A model generated the notes under the pieces. It was not told the DNA's origin, ran no database searches, and was given only the letters and a program-made list of their open reading frames with translations. Positions 16,701 to 28,100 of a DNA stretch of 64,000 nt are shown here, piece after piece. Origin of the DNA: Chamaecrista fasciculata (Eukaryota; Streptophyta; Magnoliopsida; Fabales; Fabaceae); the NCBI GenBank assembly GCA_003254925.1, contig QANZ01042858.1:62001-126000 (forward strand), given 5' to 3'. The position numbers and the translations under genes are program-made. Position 1 is the first letter of the stretch, and each line of letters begins with the position of its first letter.

Positions 16701-19159
16701 GGGTCAAATGTTCATCCTTATTGAAGGAAAATTAAATTAGGGAAGAACTAACTAGTTGTAAAACACAGCTAATATGCTATACCTCATCTTCTGACGACTC
16801 ATCTTCAGATGAACTGTCACTAGACTCCTGTTTAGCAGGCTTCACAACAGCTGCTGCTTTAGTACTAGCCTTGGGAACTTTCACAGTTTTCTGCAACATA
16901 ATTATGAATAAAAATGTGATCTCTCATTCAAATAAGAAATAACAAGCTAGACAGAGTAGCATATCAACTATAGCTGTGTCCCAACAAAAAGGAACAAGAC
17001 AAACCTTTTCATCCTCAGAATCGGAGGATTCCTGTAGATGCAACAGTTGAAAAAATTAAACATTGAAACAATTGTAAACAAAATTGAATTTCAAAGTTCA
17101 AATTGGAGATATGACTGAGAATATAACATTTAAGGATGAACTACTTACATCCTCAGAATCAGTCTCATCAGAATCATCCTCTGACTTGGACTTCTTTTCT
17201 GTAGCCTTTGCTACCTTCGGAATTGAAGCAGGCTTTGCCGCATTTTTCTAAACAAACCAAAACAATCAACTTACGTCAAGCAGCCAGACATTTTTTCAAG
17301 CATATTTTTCTTCAATCATAAAAATAAAAAGGTGCAACAGACGCATGTGAACTAACAACCAGGAAAGTTAAAATTAAAATCCAGAAACAAGGGTTACTTA
17401 CATTTTGAATGTCTTCGTCAGAGCTACTGCTATCAGAATCTGAACTGTCACTTGATTCAACCTTCTTTTGTGTAGCAGAAGGCTTGGAAACTGCAGCCAC
17501 AGAAGATTTTGCACCCTGCAATCAAGCATCAGATGTGAGATTAGAATATTGTGCACATCAAGAAATAAACAAGACTAAGGATTACAGCCAACAATCCAAA
17601 GTTTACCTTATCTTCATCAGAGCTTTCACTAGATTCATCATCTGAGCTATCACTACTCTCAACTTTCTTCTTTGAAGCAACTGCAGGAGTAGGCAACTTC
17701 TTGGATACTGCAGGAGCCTTTGCTTTAACATCCTGTAGAACAAATCAATAATAAGTATAGGGAAACCAAAATAACAGACATTTCAGCGAACTCAAAACAA
17801 CAAGTCTTACATCATCTTCATCTGAGCTATCAGAGGATGAATCATCACTCGACTCAACCTTTTTAGCAGGTATACTCTTAACAGCATTCTTGGAAGACTT
17901 GGATACCTGAGACATTCAACAGCAAGCTTTTACAGAACTGCACTGAAAATTATAATATTTTACGGAAGACAATAATTTAGCATTTACATCATCCTCATCA
18001 GAGCTGCTATCAGATTCTGAGTCTGATGTTTCACTATCTGGCTCAACTTTCTTAGCTTCAGCAACAGGTAACTTCTTGGATAATGGGGTAACTTTAGCTT
18101 TTACATCCTAAAATCCATCAGCCAGGTAATGTTACTATAGTAAACCATTTGATATAGTAAGTGTTATAAAAATCAGGATCTTAAATTTACATTTTCTTCG
18201 TCTGAGCTACTATCACTATCTGAGCTATCACTTGATTCCACTTTCTTCTTTGCAGCAACAGTTCCATTCTTTGCAGCAGAGGCCACCTTGGGCTTTGAAG
18301 GAAGGGTAACTTTGGCAGCAGGCTTCTAGACCCAAAAAGAAACATAGAACATAAGGCATGAAGCAATAATACACAACATAATTGACAAAATGTTGAGTCA
18401 AACAGGTTGATGACTTGGAACTTAAGCTGTAATAATATTCAAAAATTAAAGTAATCACAGCAGATACCTTATCTTCCTCAGAATCAGATGAGGAGGAGTC
18501 ATCTGAGCTGCTTTCCTTTTTCTTCTTCTGCACCTTTGATGGCTTCTTCTCAGGAACCGCATCTATCTTCTGCTTCTTCTTGGTCTCAGTAACCTCATTT
18601 ATCTTCTGCTTCTTTGCACTCACTTGCTTCTCAAGTTCGTCCTCAGCTTCTCTCTTGCCTAAAGAGGAGAAGAAAAAAAATATCTTGTCAGGAAGCATCA
18701 CATTCAAAACAACCAAAGCAATAAAACAGTCAACCGTACACCACTACAACTCAGCCGAAACTTAAGATAAATTCTCTCAGGTGACGCAAGCAAAATAAAA
18801 GTTTGGATTATCACTAATACATATCATTGATACAGGGTCAGCAAACAAATAATAGAAAAGTGGGTTAAAAGCCTTCGTCAAAAGAACCAACCAACGAACA
18901 TAAAACCATAAGTTTACAGACATGTAAGACGATCAACGAAAGCCGAAACACGAAAGCAAAAAAAGATAAATATTTCATCATACCTTTCTTGGCAGACTTG
19001 GAAGGAGGAACAACAGCCGGAGCAGCATCAACCTACAATAAAAGGAATAGAAAGTGGTATCATACAATTACAGAAAATGAAGCACTGAATGAGAAAAAAG
19101 TAGAAGAGGAACCACAAAAACCATACCTTGGGAGCTGATTTCTTGCTGGACTTGCCCAT
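13735..19159 (-). CDS. Nucleolin-like protein (acidic/Ser region, two RRMs, GAR domain)
   Basis: Twenty-one exons in transcript order: 19127-19159, 18984-19032, 18468-18658, 18191-18325, 17988-18107, 17811-17906, 17607-17732, 17402-17515, 17149-17247, 17005-17031, 16783-16890, 16568-16633, 16249-16335, 16094-16150, 15922-16013, 15736-15853, 15114-15202, 14937-15018, 14713-14801, 14004-14299, 13735-13760. They total 2100 nt, 699 aa. Residues 1-436 alternate Lys-rich linkers with Ser/Asp/Glu runs (CK2-like sites). RRM1 has RNP2 at 452-458 (TLFVGNL) and RNP1 at 491-498 (KGFGHVEF). RRM2 has RNP2 at 550-555 and RNP1 at 592-599 (KGFAYIDF). A Gly/Arg-rich GAR tail follows (about 636-690) and the protein ends TTFDD, as plant nucleolins do. 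Nucleolins act in the nucleolus on rDNA chromatin, rRNA transcription and pre-rRNA processing. Introns are GT-AG. Several exons are very short (26-33 nt), so minor boundary errors are possible. Confidence 0.93.
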
Positions 19160-19235
19160 CTCGGAGATTCAAAGAGAAGAAGAAAGCGAACTTTTTTTCT
19201 GCGAAAAAAGGAGGTGTGGAGGTGGAGGCTCGACA

Positions 19236-19353
19236 AAACCCTACGTTTGCAGAGTTTTAGGGTTTTGGGGAGCAAAAGTTTGAAATGAAAATAGAGGCTG
19301 CTGTCTTTATATATATACACGTTCATTAGCGGCTGGGTTTGGCGTTAGGGTTT
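19236..19353 (-). promoter_or_regulatory. Nucleolin promoter: telo-boxes and TATA
   Basis: Upstream of the start codon (19159), AAACCCTAA telo-boxes read on the gene's strand at 19257-19265 and 19345-19353, with a third core (AAACCCTA) in the opposite orientation at 19236-19243. A TATATATATAAA box spans about 19306-19317. Telo-boxes are known in plant ribosomal-protein and nucleolin promoters, which fits a growth-coupled ribosome-biogenesis gene. The first telo-box probably lies in the 5' UTR. Confidence 0.6.
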
Positions 19354-19359
19354 TTATGT

Positions 19360-20893
19360 CTATGCACTGCACTGCGTTTCTGTAGCCGTACTAGCTGGCG
19401 TTGGAGAAAATATCTTCTTTCTTACCAAAAATAAAAATAAAAAATCTTCACATTTACCGGTTTATTTTATTTGTAAACAAAAAATTAATTTTAATTTATT
19501 ATTTTCATTTTATTTAAAACAATTTGGTTCTTGGTCTTCTAAAAATACCAAAAATTTTTTTTTTTTGCTTAAAGTATCCTCGTCCAAATAGATTAAGGAC
19601 TAATACAATACGAGATTCAAATCCCTGACATTTGCTTAAATGATTTAGTGAACTGACCACTAAATTAACCAAGTTGATTACTACGTCAATCTTATTTTAG
19701 TATACAACATCATTGTAATGGTCAGATATTTAAATCAGTGTTCATGTTATAAGATAAATTTTATTTTGGTATAAAATTACTTTTTATTTCTAAATGGTCC
19801 TCTTTTTTTTTTGGCCAAGAATTTCAAAGTAATCCTAAAATATCACTTTTGTTTCATGTTTAGGCCTTAAGGTGAATTACATCAAATTCTATTGATCTTA
19901 GAGAGAAAAGTGGACACTTCTGTACATTCTTTTTTCTTCTTTAGGACAAGAAAAATTTAACAGAATTTATTTTAACCTAAAACAGTGAAACAAAAGTGAT
20001 CATTTGAGGACAAAAAATAATTTTAGAATTAAAAAATTTGTCTTTTTTGAGAGGGGGAGGGGAGGAATGACCTTGTTATGTTTTTTACTTTTTTTTGTTG
20101 AGTAAATAAGTATGACCTTGTTATGTTTGTTATTGGAAAATTTTGAAACATAACAAGGTCATACTTATGAAAAAATTGATGTCTCTTTGCTTATTCAAAT
20201 AATCTGAGATATTTTCTAAACTAGATTATAAAGGACTAAGGAGTAATTTTATTAATCTTCAAACAAACAAATTTCTCATCATGTTTCGCTCACTTAGAGG
20301 CAATTTTTCGTCCGACCCAAGAAAAAAAAAAAAACTCTTCTGTCTTGAGTCTTGACTTCTGTGTATACTTAGCTTCTTTCTTGTATAAAATTTTGTTCAA
20401 TGCAATCTTGATTAGTGTTTCACAGTTCATTTGTCGCAGAAAACAAAAAACAAAAAAATAAGCATTGCAAAATATTCAGAAGAAAAAAAAAAGCTGAAAA
20501 GTTGAGTTTAGAATTAGGATTCACTTTGATTTAGCTTCACTCTACAATTGTTTCAAGCTGTTTCAGTTCTTTCTCCAGATATCTTGAGGTTCCAATTTCT
20601 GTTTTTCTGAGTTGATGAAAAAGCATATTTCATTAGCCTTTTCAATACCATTTGGCGATCTTGCGTCTCCAAAATTTTATACCAAACCTAACGAGTTTTA
20701 TTTTGAGGCATTCTTATATGTTTTGAAACATGCTACTAAACCTTTGTTTTCAAACCCTCTTGGTTTGACTGATGTTTGAGGCATTCTAAAGTATAAGGGG
20801 CATTCTAAAATTTAACATGTGCATATGTTATTGGCCTATTGCCAAAAAAACAAACAAGAGCAAATGTTGCATCACATGCCTCAACTAATTAAA
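19360..20893. other. Intergenic AT-rich DNA
   Basis: No gene recognised. It contains a perfect 23-bp hairpin (20106-20168). Several long A/T tracts are present. Confidence 0.5.
20106..20168. repeat. Perfect 23-bp inverted repeat
   Basis: The arms 20106-20128 and 20146-20168 are exact reverse complements (core ATGACCTTGTTATG) with a 17-nt loop. A third partial copy of the arm lies just upstream at about 20068-20084. Not a TG-rich or GC-rich terminator type. It may be a MITE remnant. Confidence 0.7.
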
Positions 20894-22283
20894 TAAGGCT
20901 TAAATGCACATAACCCCCCTGAACTATGGGTCATGTGCATTTTACCCCCCTCAACTTCAAAATTGCATAAAAAGGCCCTTGAGTTTTGTATATTGTGCAA
21001 CATACCTCCTTCTGTTATGTCTCAGTTAAGTGACTTAACAGAAGTGCCAAATCACCAGCTTAGCTGGATTAATCAACTTACACAAAAGACATATAAGCAT
21101 CAATGTGGCAAGTAATTAAGTTTTGTAATTAAAAAAAAAAAGGAAAACTGGAGAAAACAGAAGACGAGATCTGTAAAATACGACGTTATACGGAGGTAGA
21201 ATACGACGAGAACTGGAAAAAAGAAAAGACGAGATCTGTAAAATACGACGTCTTTTTCTATGGCGGCGTCAAAGATTGAACTCAGCGGCTTCCTTATTCC
21301 GGCGGGCGGATGGTGGATGATGATTAAGGGGATTTTTGGTGGGGTTCACTCTTAATGTTTTTCGTTAGCTTAATTGATTGATTGATTAGGGTTTTGAAAT
21401 TAATTATGCGTATATAATATAGTGGAGGAAAAAGCGATTCAGAAATTTTATTCATTAGATCCCTGGGATTGATGCTCTGCTTTATATATAAAAAAAGTTA
21501 GACAAAAAATTCAACTGAGATATCAAATCGTTTGACTTAGTTAGATACATAACGCCAGATGACAAGCTAGAGTTTGATGAGACGCTACAAAGAGAGGTGC
21601 AAAAATGATAACTGCATAGATAATCCAAACCCATGTATATATCAATATATGAATCTTGACATATATAATCTTGATGTGATATATTTGCAGATTGAAGGTG
21701 CCTTTTGTAACGATAAGCTACTTCCACAAGATAATCTGGAAAGGCATGCCAAGTTATATATATACTCATATATATACCGTTGGACAAAAATAACTATTTT
21801 TGAATTTTCCCCTACTTCAAAATTTTGCAAATGAAACATTCTTTTGATACTCAGAACGAAGGAGGCAACGACGACGATAACAGAAGAAAATTTTTTGCAT
21901 GATATCGCCTCTTCATCTCATGGCCTTAGAATTCAGAACTATCATGTTCTCATCTACTACAGACGAAGACGTTATTCTACCATCTATGAGGCCGTATTTT
22001 GCAGATCTCGTCCTTCATCGTCTTGTTGCAGTTTTCTTTTTTCTTTAATTACAAAATTTAATTACTTATCACATGGGTGGTTATTTATTTTTTCTGTAAG
22101 TTGATTAATCCAACTAAGCTGGTGATTTGGCACTTCTGTTAAGTCACTTAACTGAAACTTAACAGAAGGAGGTATGTTGCACAATATACAAAACTCAAGG
22201 GCCTTTTTATGCAATTTTGAAGTTGAGGGGGGTAAAATGCACATGACCCATAGTTCAGGGGGGTTATGTGCATTTAAGCCTTA
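20894..22283. mobile_element. Mutator-like element with about 320-bp terminal inverted repeats
   Basis: Terminal repeats run 20894 to about 21215 and about 21960 to 22283. They begin TAAGGCTTAAATGCACATAA and remain alignable down to GACGAGATCTG...AAAATACG. Flanks share a 7-bp direct repeat AATTAAA (20887-20893, 22284-22290), which may be part of a 9-bp duplication now eroded. The interior (about 740 bp) is not transposase. It has a more GC-rich ATG-led 31-codon frame at 21260-21355 and exon-like pieces near 21530-21608 and 21692-21750, so it may be a gene-capturing Pack-MULE. Confidence 0.75.
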
Positions 22284-22793
22284 AATTAAATATTATTACA
22301 TTTTAATTTTATAAATTATAAAAATATTTGGATGAACAAAAAATATATATTATTATTCATTTTTATTATTTATAATAGAAAAATTTATTTATTTAAAGAG
22401 TTTAATATACAAAAAAATAAAAAAATTAAAATTTTGGTCGGGTTCGGGTGGGGTCGAGTTGACCCGCTCAACCCGATCAAACCGTCTTTCCACTAAAATG
22501 GCAATCCGACATAACCCATTTAAGAAACCTGACCAAATCCGATAAAAAGTGTCGAGTTAGACCCGATTTTACACACTCCTACAATTGGCCGACTAGATTA
22601 CAACTCTTTCTCAATTGAGAGAGATATGACCATATTCAAATGATAAGGAGACCAATCATAGAACTTTTTAAAGACTATAACTGAACTCTTGACAAAGTTA
22701 AGAACCAAAATGCAACAAAACAATATTAGGGATTAAAATAGAACTTAGAATAAATATTAGGAATCAAACTGAGGTTTTGGGATAACATTTTTA
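22284..22793. repeat. hAT-like CCCGA-rich repeat and flanking AT-rich DNA
   Basis: At 22435-22580 repeated CGGGT/ACCCG words end in CGATTTTACACACTCCTA, the inverse of the TAGGGGTGTGTAAAATCGG end at about 59032-59050. This appears to be one end of a hAT-like element; its other end is not clear. The remainder is unrecognised. Confidence 0.45.
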
Positions 22794-23333
22794 GAGGAAA
22801 CTTACTATTTGATCTATCTTTTTTAACTGAGTCAATAATTTGGTCCTTTATTTATTGAAATGGACTACTTAGTCCCTCATTTGTCATAATCGTCAACTAT
22901 TTAGTCTCCCATTTAAAATCTGTTAAATTACTTGATGACATGGACGTCAAATACTTATATGACACCATTAAATGTCACTTTGGCATTCTAGTCACCTAAA
23001 CCAATCGAACCGGACCAACAAACACGATTAAATTGACCTAAAATTGAGTCAAATTGAAATATTTATATTACACGTGAAGCTTTCATAAGACAAACTTTTG
23101 AAACATTCTCCAATCTCAAACCCTAGGTAGTCCCAAATAGTTAATTATTTGATATTTAACGTGTTACATGTGCACTTAACGGTCAGGTTATTAATGCCGA
23201 CAACAGAGATATGCTACAGGACTAACGAGTTGACATTTGTAATTTTTTAGGGACCAAAAGGTCCATTTCAAAAATGCAGAGACCAAATAGTTGAAATTGT
23301 GAAAAAATGAGGGACCAAATAGTAGGTTTCCTC
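22794..23333. mobile_element. Long-TIR MITE (family C) in the DnaJ promoter
   Basis: The ends are GAGGAAACTTACTATTTG and the inverse CAAATAGTAGGTTTCCTC. Flanks form a 9-bp duplication with one mismatch (ACATTTTTA at 22785-22793, ATATTTTTA at 23334-23342), as Mutator-type elements make. Arms are about 150 bp. The copy at 57814-58363 is the same family in reverse orientation. The right end is 104 bp upstream of the DnaJ start codon. Confidence 0.8.
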
Positions 23334-23437
23334 ATATTTTTATCTTTCAAACTTTCACAAAGCCCTTCTACACTATTCCGATTTCCGCCTGCTTCTCACG
23401 ATTCTGCTTCACACAGCTTTCACTCTCACCACTATCT

Positions 23438-25219
23438 ATGGAGGAAGAGACAGAACAAGAACGAAAAGCTCTTCACCTCAAATCCATCGCAGAAACCAAA
23501 TTCAAAGCCTCAAATCTCATATCAGCTTTGAAATACGCCAAGCGAGCTCAACGCCTCGTCCCAGACCTCGATGGCATCTCCGAAATGGTCACATCCTTCG
23601 AAATCCTCAGAGTCTCCTCCGAATCCTCCATTCCCGACTGGTACAAGATCCTCAACGTCGAGCCCTTTGCTCACAACAACGTCATCCGAAAGCAGTACAA
23701 GAAGCTAGCGTTGATTCTTCACCCTGACAAGAATCCCCGTGTGGGTTCCGAGGAGGCGTTCAAGCTCGTAAGCGAGGCGTTTCGGTTTCTCTCTGATAAG
23801 ATTCGGAGGAAGGAGTACGATATGAAGTTGAGGATTCGGATTCAGGAGGAGGAGGCGATTGAGGGTTCGACTTTTTGGACGGCGTGTTGCGCTTGTCGAA
23901 TACTGCATCAATTTGAAAGGAGATATTTAGGGCATAATTTGATGTGTCCTAGGTGCAAGAAGAGTTTCAAGGAAATGGAGGTTGAGAATAATGATGAGTC
24001 TGAGGAGGAGGATGATGGGGGATTGAGGATTGCGAGCTTGAAGAGGAAAATGGGTAAAAGAATGGAGGTGGATAGTGAAGAAGTTGAAGGTGTTGAAGTG
24101 AGAAACGAGGATTTGGAGAGTGAAATAGCTATTAGTGAATGGATTGAGGGAAGATTGAGAAGTGGGGGTTTAAGGAAGAAAATGACTACTGTTGGGGATG
24201 TTTTGAAAAGGTCTGAACCAAAGAAAATGAAAAATCCGGAGGAAATTATGACACTAGCGGAAATGCAATCTGAAATGAAGAGAAAGGCGAGGAAAATGAA
24301 GCTAAAGGAAAAGGAAGGGGAAGAAAAAACAGAGAAGAGAAGGAAGCAGGAAGAAATACAAGAGGTTTCGAAAAATTCCATGGGTTCTGTTTCTGGCATA
24401 ACAAAAAGGTTGAGGAGCGGGAAGATAGTAATTGAGGAAAAGCAGGCATCTTCTAACAAGAGTAAAAGAGTGGAAATTGAGAAGCCCTGTAATTTAAGTG
24501 GAGGAGGGGATATGGAAATTATGGCAGTGGAGGATTCAGATTTTTATGATTTTGACAAAGACAGAGTTGAGAGAAGCTTCAAGAGAGGCCAGGTGTGGGC
24601 TGTTTATGATGATGATGATGGAATGCCAAGGAATTATGCCTTGATTGACGAAGTTGTTTCAGTGAATCCTTTTGAAGTAAGAATAAGTTGGCTAGATCTT
24701 CAAAACTGTGGTGATGAAAAGATAATTAGTTGGGATAAAATGGGGTTTCATATATCTTGTGGGAAATTTAAAGTTGACAGGAAGACCTCCATAAATTCTA
24801 TAAATATCTTTTCACATTTTGTAGATTGTGAACGCGCCGCCCGTGAAGTTTACCGAATTTATCCCAAGAAGGGTTCTGTATGGGCACTTCATAATGAGGC
24901 ATCTCCTGTTGCAGAAGGAAGGAATGTTGCAGTTGAGGGCAAGAGGTGCTATGATATTATTGTATTTTTGACAAATTACAGTGAGATGACTGGATTAAGC
25001 ATGGCATTTCTTGAGAAAGTTAAAGGCTACAAGACAATTTTTAAGAGAAAAGAGGTGGGTAGTAATGCCATTAGATTACTTGAGAGAAATGATTTATGGT
25101 TAATTTCCCATCAAATACCTGCGCGAAAACTTTCTGGTGATGAAACTCCTGAACTTTTGAGAGGCTCTTGGGAGCTTGATCCTGCTTCGCTTCCTTCAGA
25201 TTTACTTAGGCCTGTATAG
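23438..25219 (+). CDS. DnaJ (J-domain) protein with C-terminal DUF3444
   Basis: Intronless, 593 aa, typical of the plant J-domain/DUF3444 group, many of which are single-exon. Residues 66-128 form the J-domain with the HPD motif at 95-97, which stimulates Hsp70 ATPase. A zinc-ribbon-like segment follows (C150-x2-C153 and C170-x2-C173, after FW at 146-147). The middle is highly charged (about 180-360; Lys/Glu-rich, likely disordered, possible nuclear signals). The C-terminal half from about 368 (FYDFDKDR...GQVWAVY) is DUF3444. The start is chosen because the conserved N-terminal MEEETEQ...A helix begins here and the frame upstream lies in a transposon. It is probably a nuclear or cytosolic Hsp70 co-chaperone; clients are unknown. 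Confidence 0.93.
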   Translation: MEEETEQERKALHLKSIAETKFKASNLISALKYAKRAQRLVPDLDGISEMVTSFEILRVSSESSIPDWYKILNVEPFAHNNVIRKQYKKLALILHPDKNPRVGSEEAFKLVSEAFRFLSDKIRRKEYDMKLRIRIQEEEAIEGSTFWTACCACRILHQFERRYLGHNLMCPRCKKSFKEMEVENNDESEEEDDGGLRIASLKRKMGKRMEVDSEEVEGVEVRNEDLESEIAISEWIEGRLRSGGLRKKMTTVGDVLKRSEPKKMKNPEEIMTLAEMQSEMKRKARKMKLKEKEGEEKTEKRRKQEEIQEVSKNSMGSVSGITKRLRSGKIVIEEKQASSNKSKRVEIEKPCNLSGGGDMEIMAVEDSDFYDFDKDRVERSFKRGQVWAVYDDDDGMPRNYALIDEVVSVNPFEVRISWLDLQNCGDEKIISWDKMGFHISCGKFKVDRKTSINSINIFSHFVDCERAAREVYRIYPKKGSVWALHNEASPVAEGRNVAVEGKRCYDIIVFLTNYSEMTGLSMAFLEKVKGYKTIFKRKEVGSNAIRLLERNDLWLISHQIPARKLSGDETPELLRGSWELDPASLPSDLLRPV

Positions 25220-27007
25220 TTGATCATAGGAAGCCTTTCTAGTAATGAGACTGTCAAACTTTTGTAAGTTTAGGGAATTTGATCCTGCTTCAGTCCTTTA
25301 GATTTAATAGCGATTGGGAGGGCTGAATATTTTTGCTAGGAAACCTGACTGCTTTGTATAGTTTGACTTTGTTAGATTTGCAGATTGAGGAGATGTACAT
25401 TAATCTAGTTGTTTTGATTTATCAACAGTCATTGTTCAATCTTTTCCTTTCTATAATCTAGTTAGTGTGCTTAAACATTGATAATGCTCTGTCCATCTCC
25501 CACTGATTGGGGACGGTGGTTAGATGTATGGACACATTTACATGTGTGATGGGAGTTATTGTGTGACCCATATTACTGACTGATCTGGGATTCAGTTATC
25601 TGTGAAGAGCATGTTCAAAAAAAGCTGAATCTGGCACTTAGAACCAATATCCCGCTATGTTTTGTATCTCATAGTCATTTATTCAACTTATGAACGTATA
25701 ACCTGATAGCAATGTTTTTAGTTGACGGTTCATTTGCCTTTCCCTAAGATACTTTTCATTTATAATTTATCAAAATCCTAGTGTCCCTTGCCAACTAGAT
25801 GCAGATAAGAGGTTGTCTTCGAGCATGTGCTGCCTTTTGTTGTGTAAAAACTGCATTAGATCGAATTCTTCTCAAATAAAGGTTGATTGGGCTATGAAAT
25901 GCTTTATGAAATTAGAAATGAGTCTCCATGGTCAACCCAGTATTTGAACTTCCTATTCTGTTGCTGATTCTTGAGAGAGAGAGAGAGGGAGAAATGCTTC
26001 AATACTTTTCATCTATGACAGTTACCCAGTTTTAAAAGGTGAATTTTCTCAGTTTGTTGTTGTTTGTCAACAAACACGCACACACATATGCTACACAAAC
26101 GTGTCACTTTCTGAATCCCCTTCAAGTTCAAGGCATTAATGTTTGGTACTTAGTCCTTTACATAGTTTCAGTTGCAATGTTGATAGATAGACTTAACTGA
26201 ACTTTTAGCATGGAACAGTAAAGAAGACTTCGGGAAGGACATCCTTTTTGACATATCCCTTTTTCTGTTAGACCCTTAAGGGAATTTGGTTACATTTGAT
26301 ATACTGTAGTCTAAGAATGACTTTTCTGTATGACCATTTTGCAGTTTTCCTTTAGCTGCAAATTCAAATTCTTTGTTTGTACTACTACCTGGTTGAGTTA
26401 TTTCTGATTTTTACTGTATGCATAATTTCTTTTGGTTAATGTCTCCTTCAACTGTGAACTGTGAAGCACAAAAGCTTGAATCCTATCTTTTTGAACTTAA
26501 ATTTTCTTGATAGCGTTAATCATCTTGGGTATTGCGTGAGAAGTCTTGGAGTTATCTTAACTTTGGGTGACTGCTCCAGTGTCCGTTTCTTGATAGCGTT
26601 AATCAGCTGAAGTATGTAAATTATTAAATCTTGACCGTTGATTGATCATACTTTGTCTCATAGTGATACATTAAATGGTCAGGATCAGCAAATTCAGCAA
26701 TTCATACATTAGCTGATCCATTGCCTTGACTGACTGGCTCCCACACTTGGGCTTTTTTAATGGGACAAATGTTGTCACACCTCACTAACAATTGCTCCCT
26801 CAACAATTGTCTTGCCAGGAATCACAGGTATAATTTGATGAAAGTGTTTGTTCTGAAGACCACAAGTTACATTCATGTAACTATCAAATAATTCTTGTCA
26901 TTTAGACCATTTAGTGGTAATAACCGATAAGTAATGAAATGTTACCAGATAAGTTGGCAATAAATCTAATTCAGCAAAAAATAAATTGACCCTGCAACTT
27001 TTTATTA
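25220..27007. other. DnaJ 3' flank, no further gene seen
   Basis: The first few hundred bases are probably the 3' UTR. Positions 25262-25310 partly repeat the last coding bases (both contain TTGATCCTGCTTC followed by CAGATTTA or TAGATTTA). A short GA microsatellite is at 25974-25992. CTTGATAGCGTTAATCA recurs at about 26505 and 26588. More mixed base composition than the surrounding repeats, but no family recognised. Confidence 0.45.
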
Positions 27008-27456
27008 AGGTCAAAGAGTAAGTTTGGTCTCATATCTTTAGCTGAGTTCTCAATTTGGTCCTGTATTTTTTTTGTTGCACTTTTAGTCTCATATTTATGC
27101 AACAAGTCTCATTTGGTCGCATTTCTTTTGGTCAAGTTACATAATTGATCTCATATCTTTGCAAAAAGATCAACTTACATAACTTTGCAAAAGGATAAAT
27201 TAACATATCCTTGCAAAAGGATAAACTAACATATTTTTGCAAAAGGATAAACCATTAGTTGATTTTTTTTAGAAAGATATGAGACCACTTCTGCACCTGA
27301 CCCAAAGATATAGGACCAATTCTGCAATTGGCCTAAAGATATGAGACCAAATTAGGAATTGACCTAAAAATATGGGACCAAAAGTGCAACAAAAAAATAT
27401 ATAAGACAAATCGGGAATTGAGCAAAAGTTATATGACCAAATTTACACTTTCACCT
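27008..27456. mobile_element. Long-TIR MITE (family A)
   Basis: Starts AGGTCAAAGAGTAAGTTTGG, ends with the inverse ...CACTTTCACCT. The direct repeat TTTATTA flanks it (27001-27007, 27457-27463). Long inverted arms of TTTGGTC and GACCAAA words. Same family as 6404-6829 and 36928-37232. Confidence 0.75.
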
Positions 27457-28100
27457 TTTATTAAATATGCATTTTGAGAAAATCTTATTATTTTCAACAC
27501 GAACCAAAATATTAGAATAAAATAAATCCTATAAAATATATTTTTTGAAAAATAATACTATCTTAAAAGGTTAATTATGTTCTAGTTTTTTTAAAAAAAT
27601 AGTTTTTAAAATCGATGAAGTGTTTTTAATAAAATATTTTAATATAATTCAGATAAACTAAAATTTTAAATTTGTCCTATTTATATTCCGAAGTGGGTCT
27701 AGTGGATCATATTGAGTTTCTTTTTTATTTTGTTGTTTGGTCAGAATCTCCAATGCTTGTGAGTTATGAGTTGTGAGTAAAGTTGGGACTGAACCTTTTT
27801 TTTCTTCAACTACAAAATTGAGAGCTGTCCTTTGCTTCTTGATCCTTCCAAAAGCATACACATAAATAAAGAACGGATGAGTGAAGAAGTTGAAAGTACT
27901 TTCTAATAACTCTCACATTGAACTTAGAATCTTCTTTCTTTTTTGTCTTCATGATTATCTATTACATTTTCACACTCGCAATCATCAGCACTTCCTTTAT
28001 CAAAAGAAAAGATATCCCCAAATAATTCCTGATTTGAGACCAAGACATTCGAGCGCTATTAAGAAGTTTTTTTTTTGTGGTTTTCGTCTACCTTTATTTA
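27457..28100. other. Intergenic AT-rich DNA
   Basis: No gene, repeat or signal recognised. The 107-codon plus-strand frame at 27881-28204 runs into the adjacent MITE and is not convincing. Confidence 0.4.

Noticed and set aside
23705..24459. Antisense frames of 67-183 codons
   Set aside because: They lie within the DnaJ coding region on the opposite strand, with low-complexity Ser/Phe-rich products.
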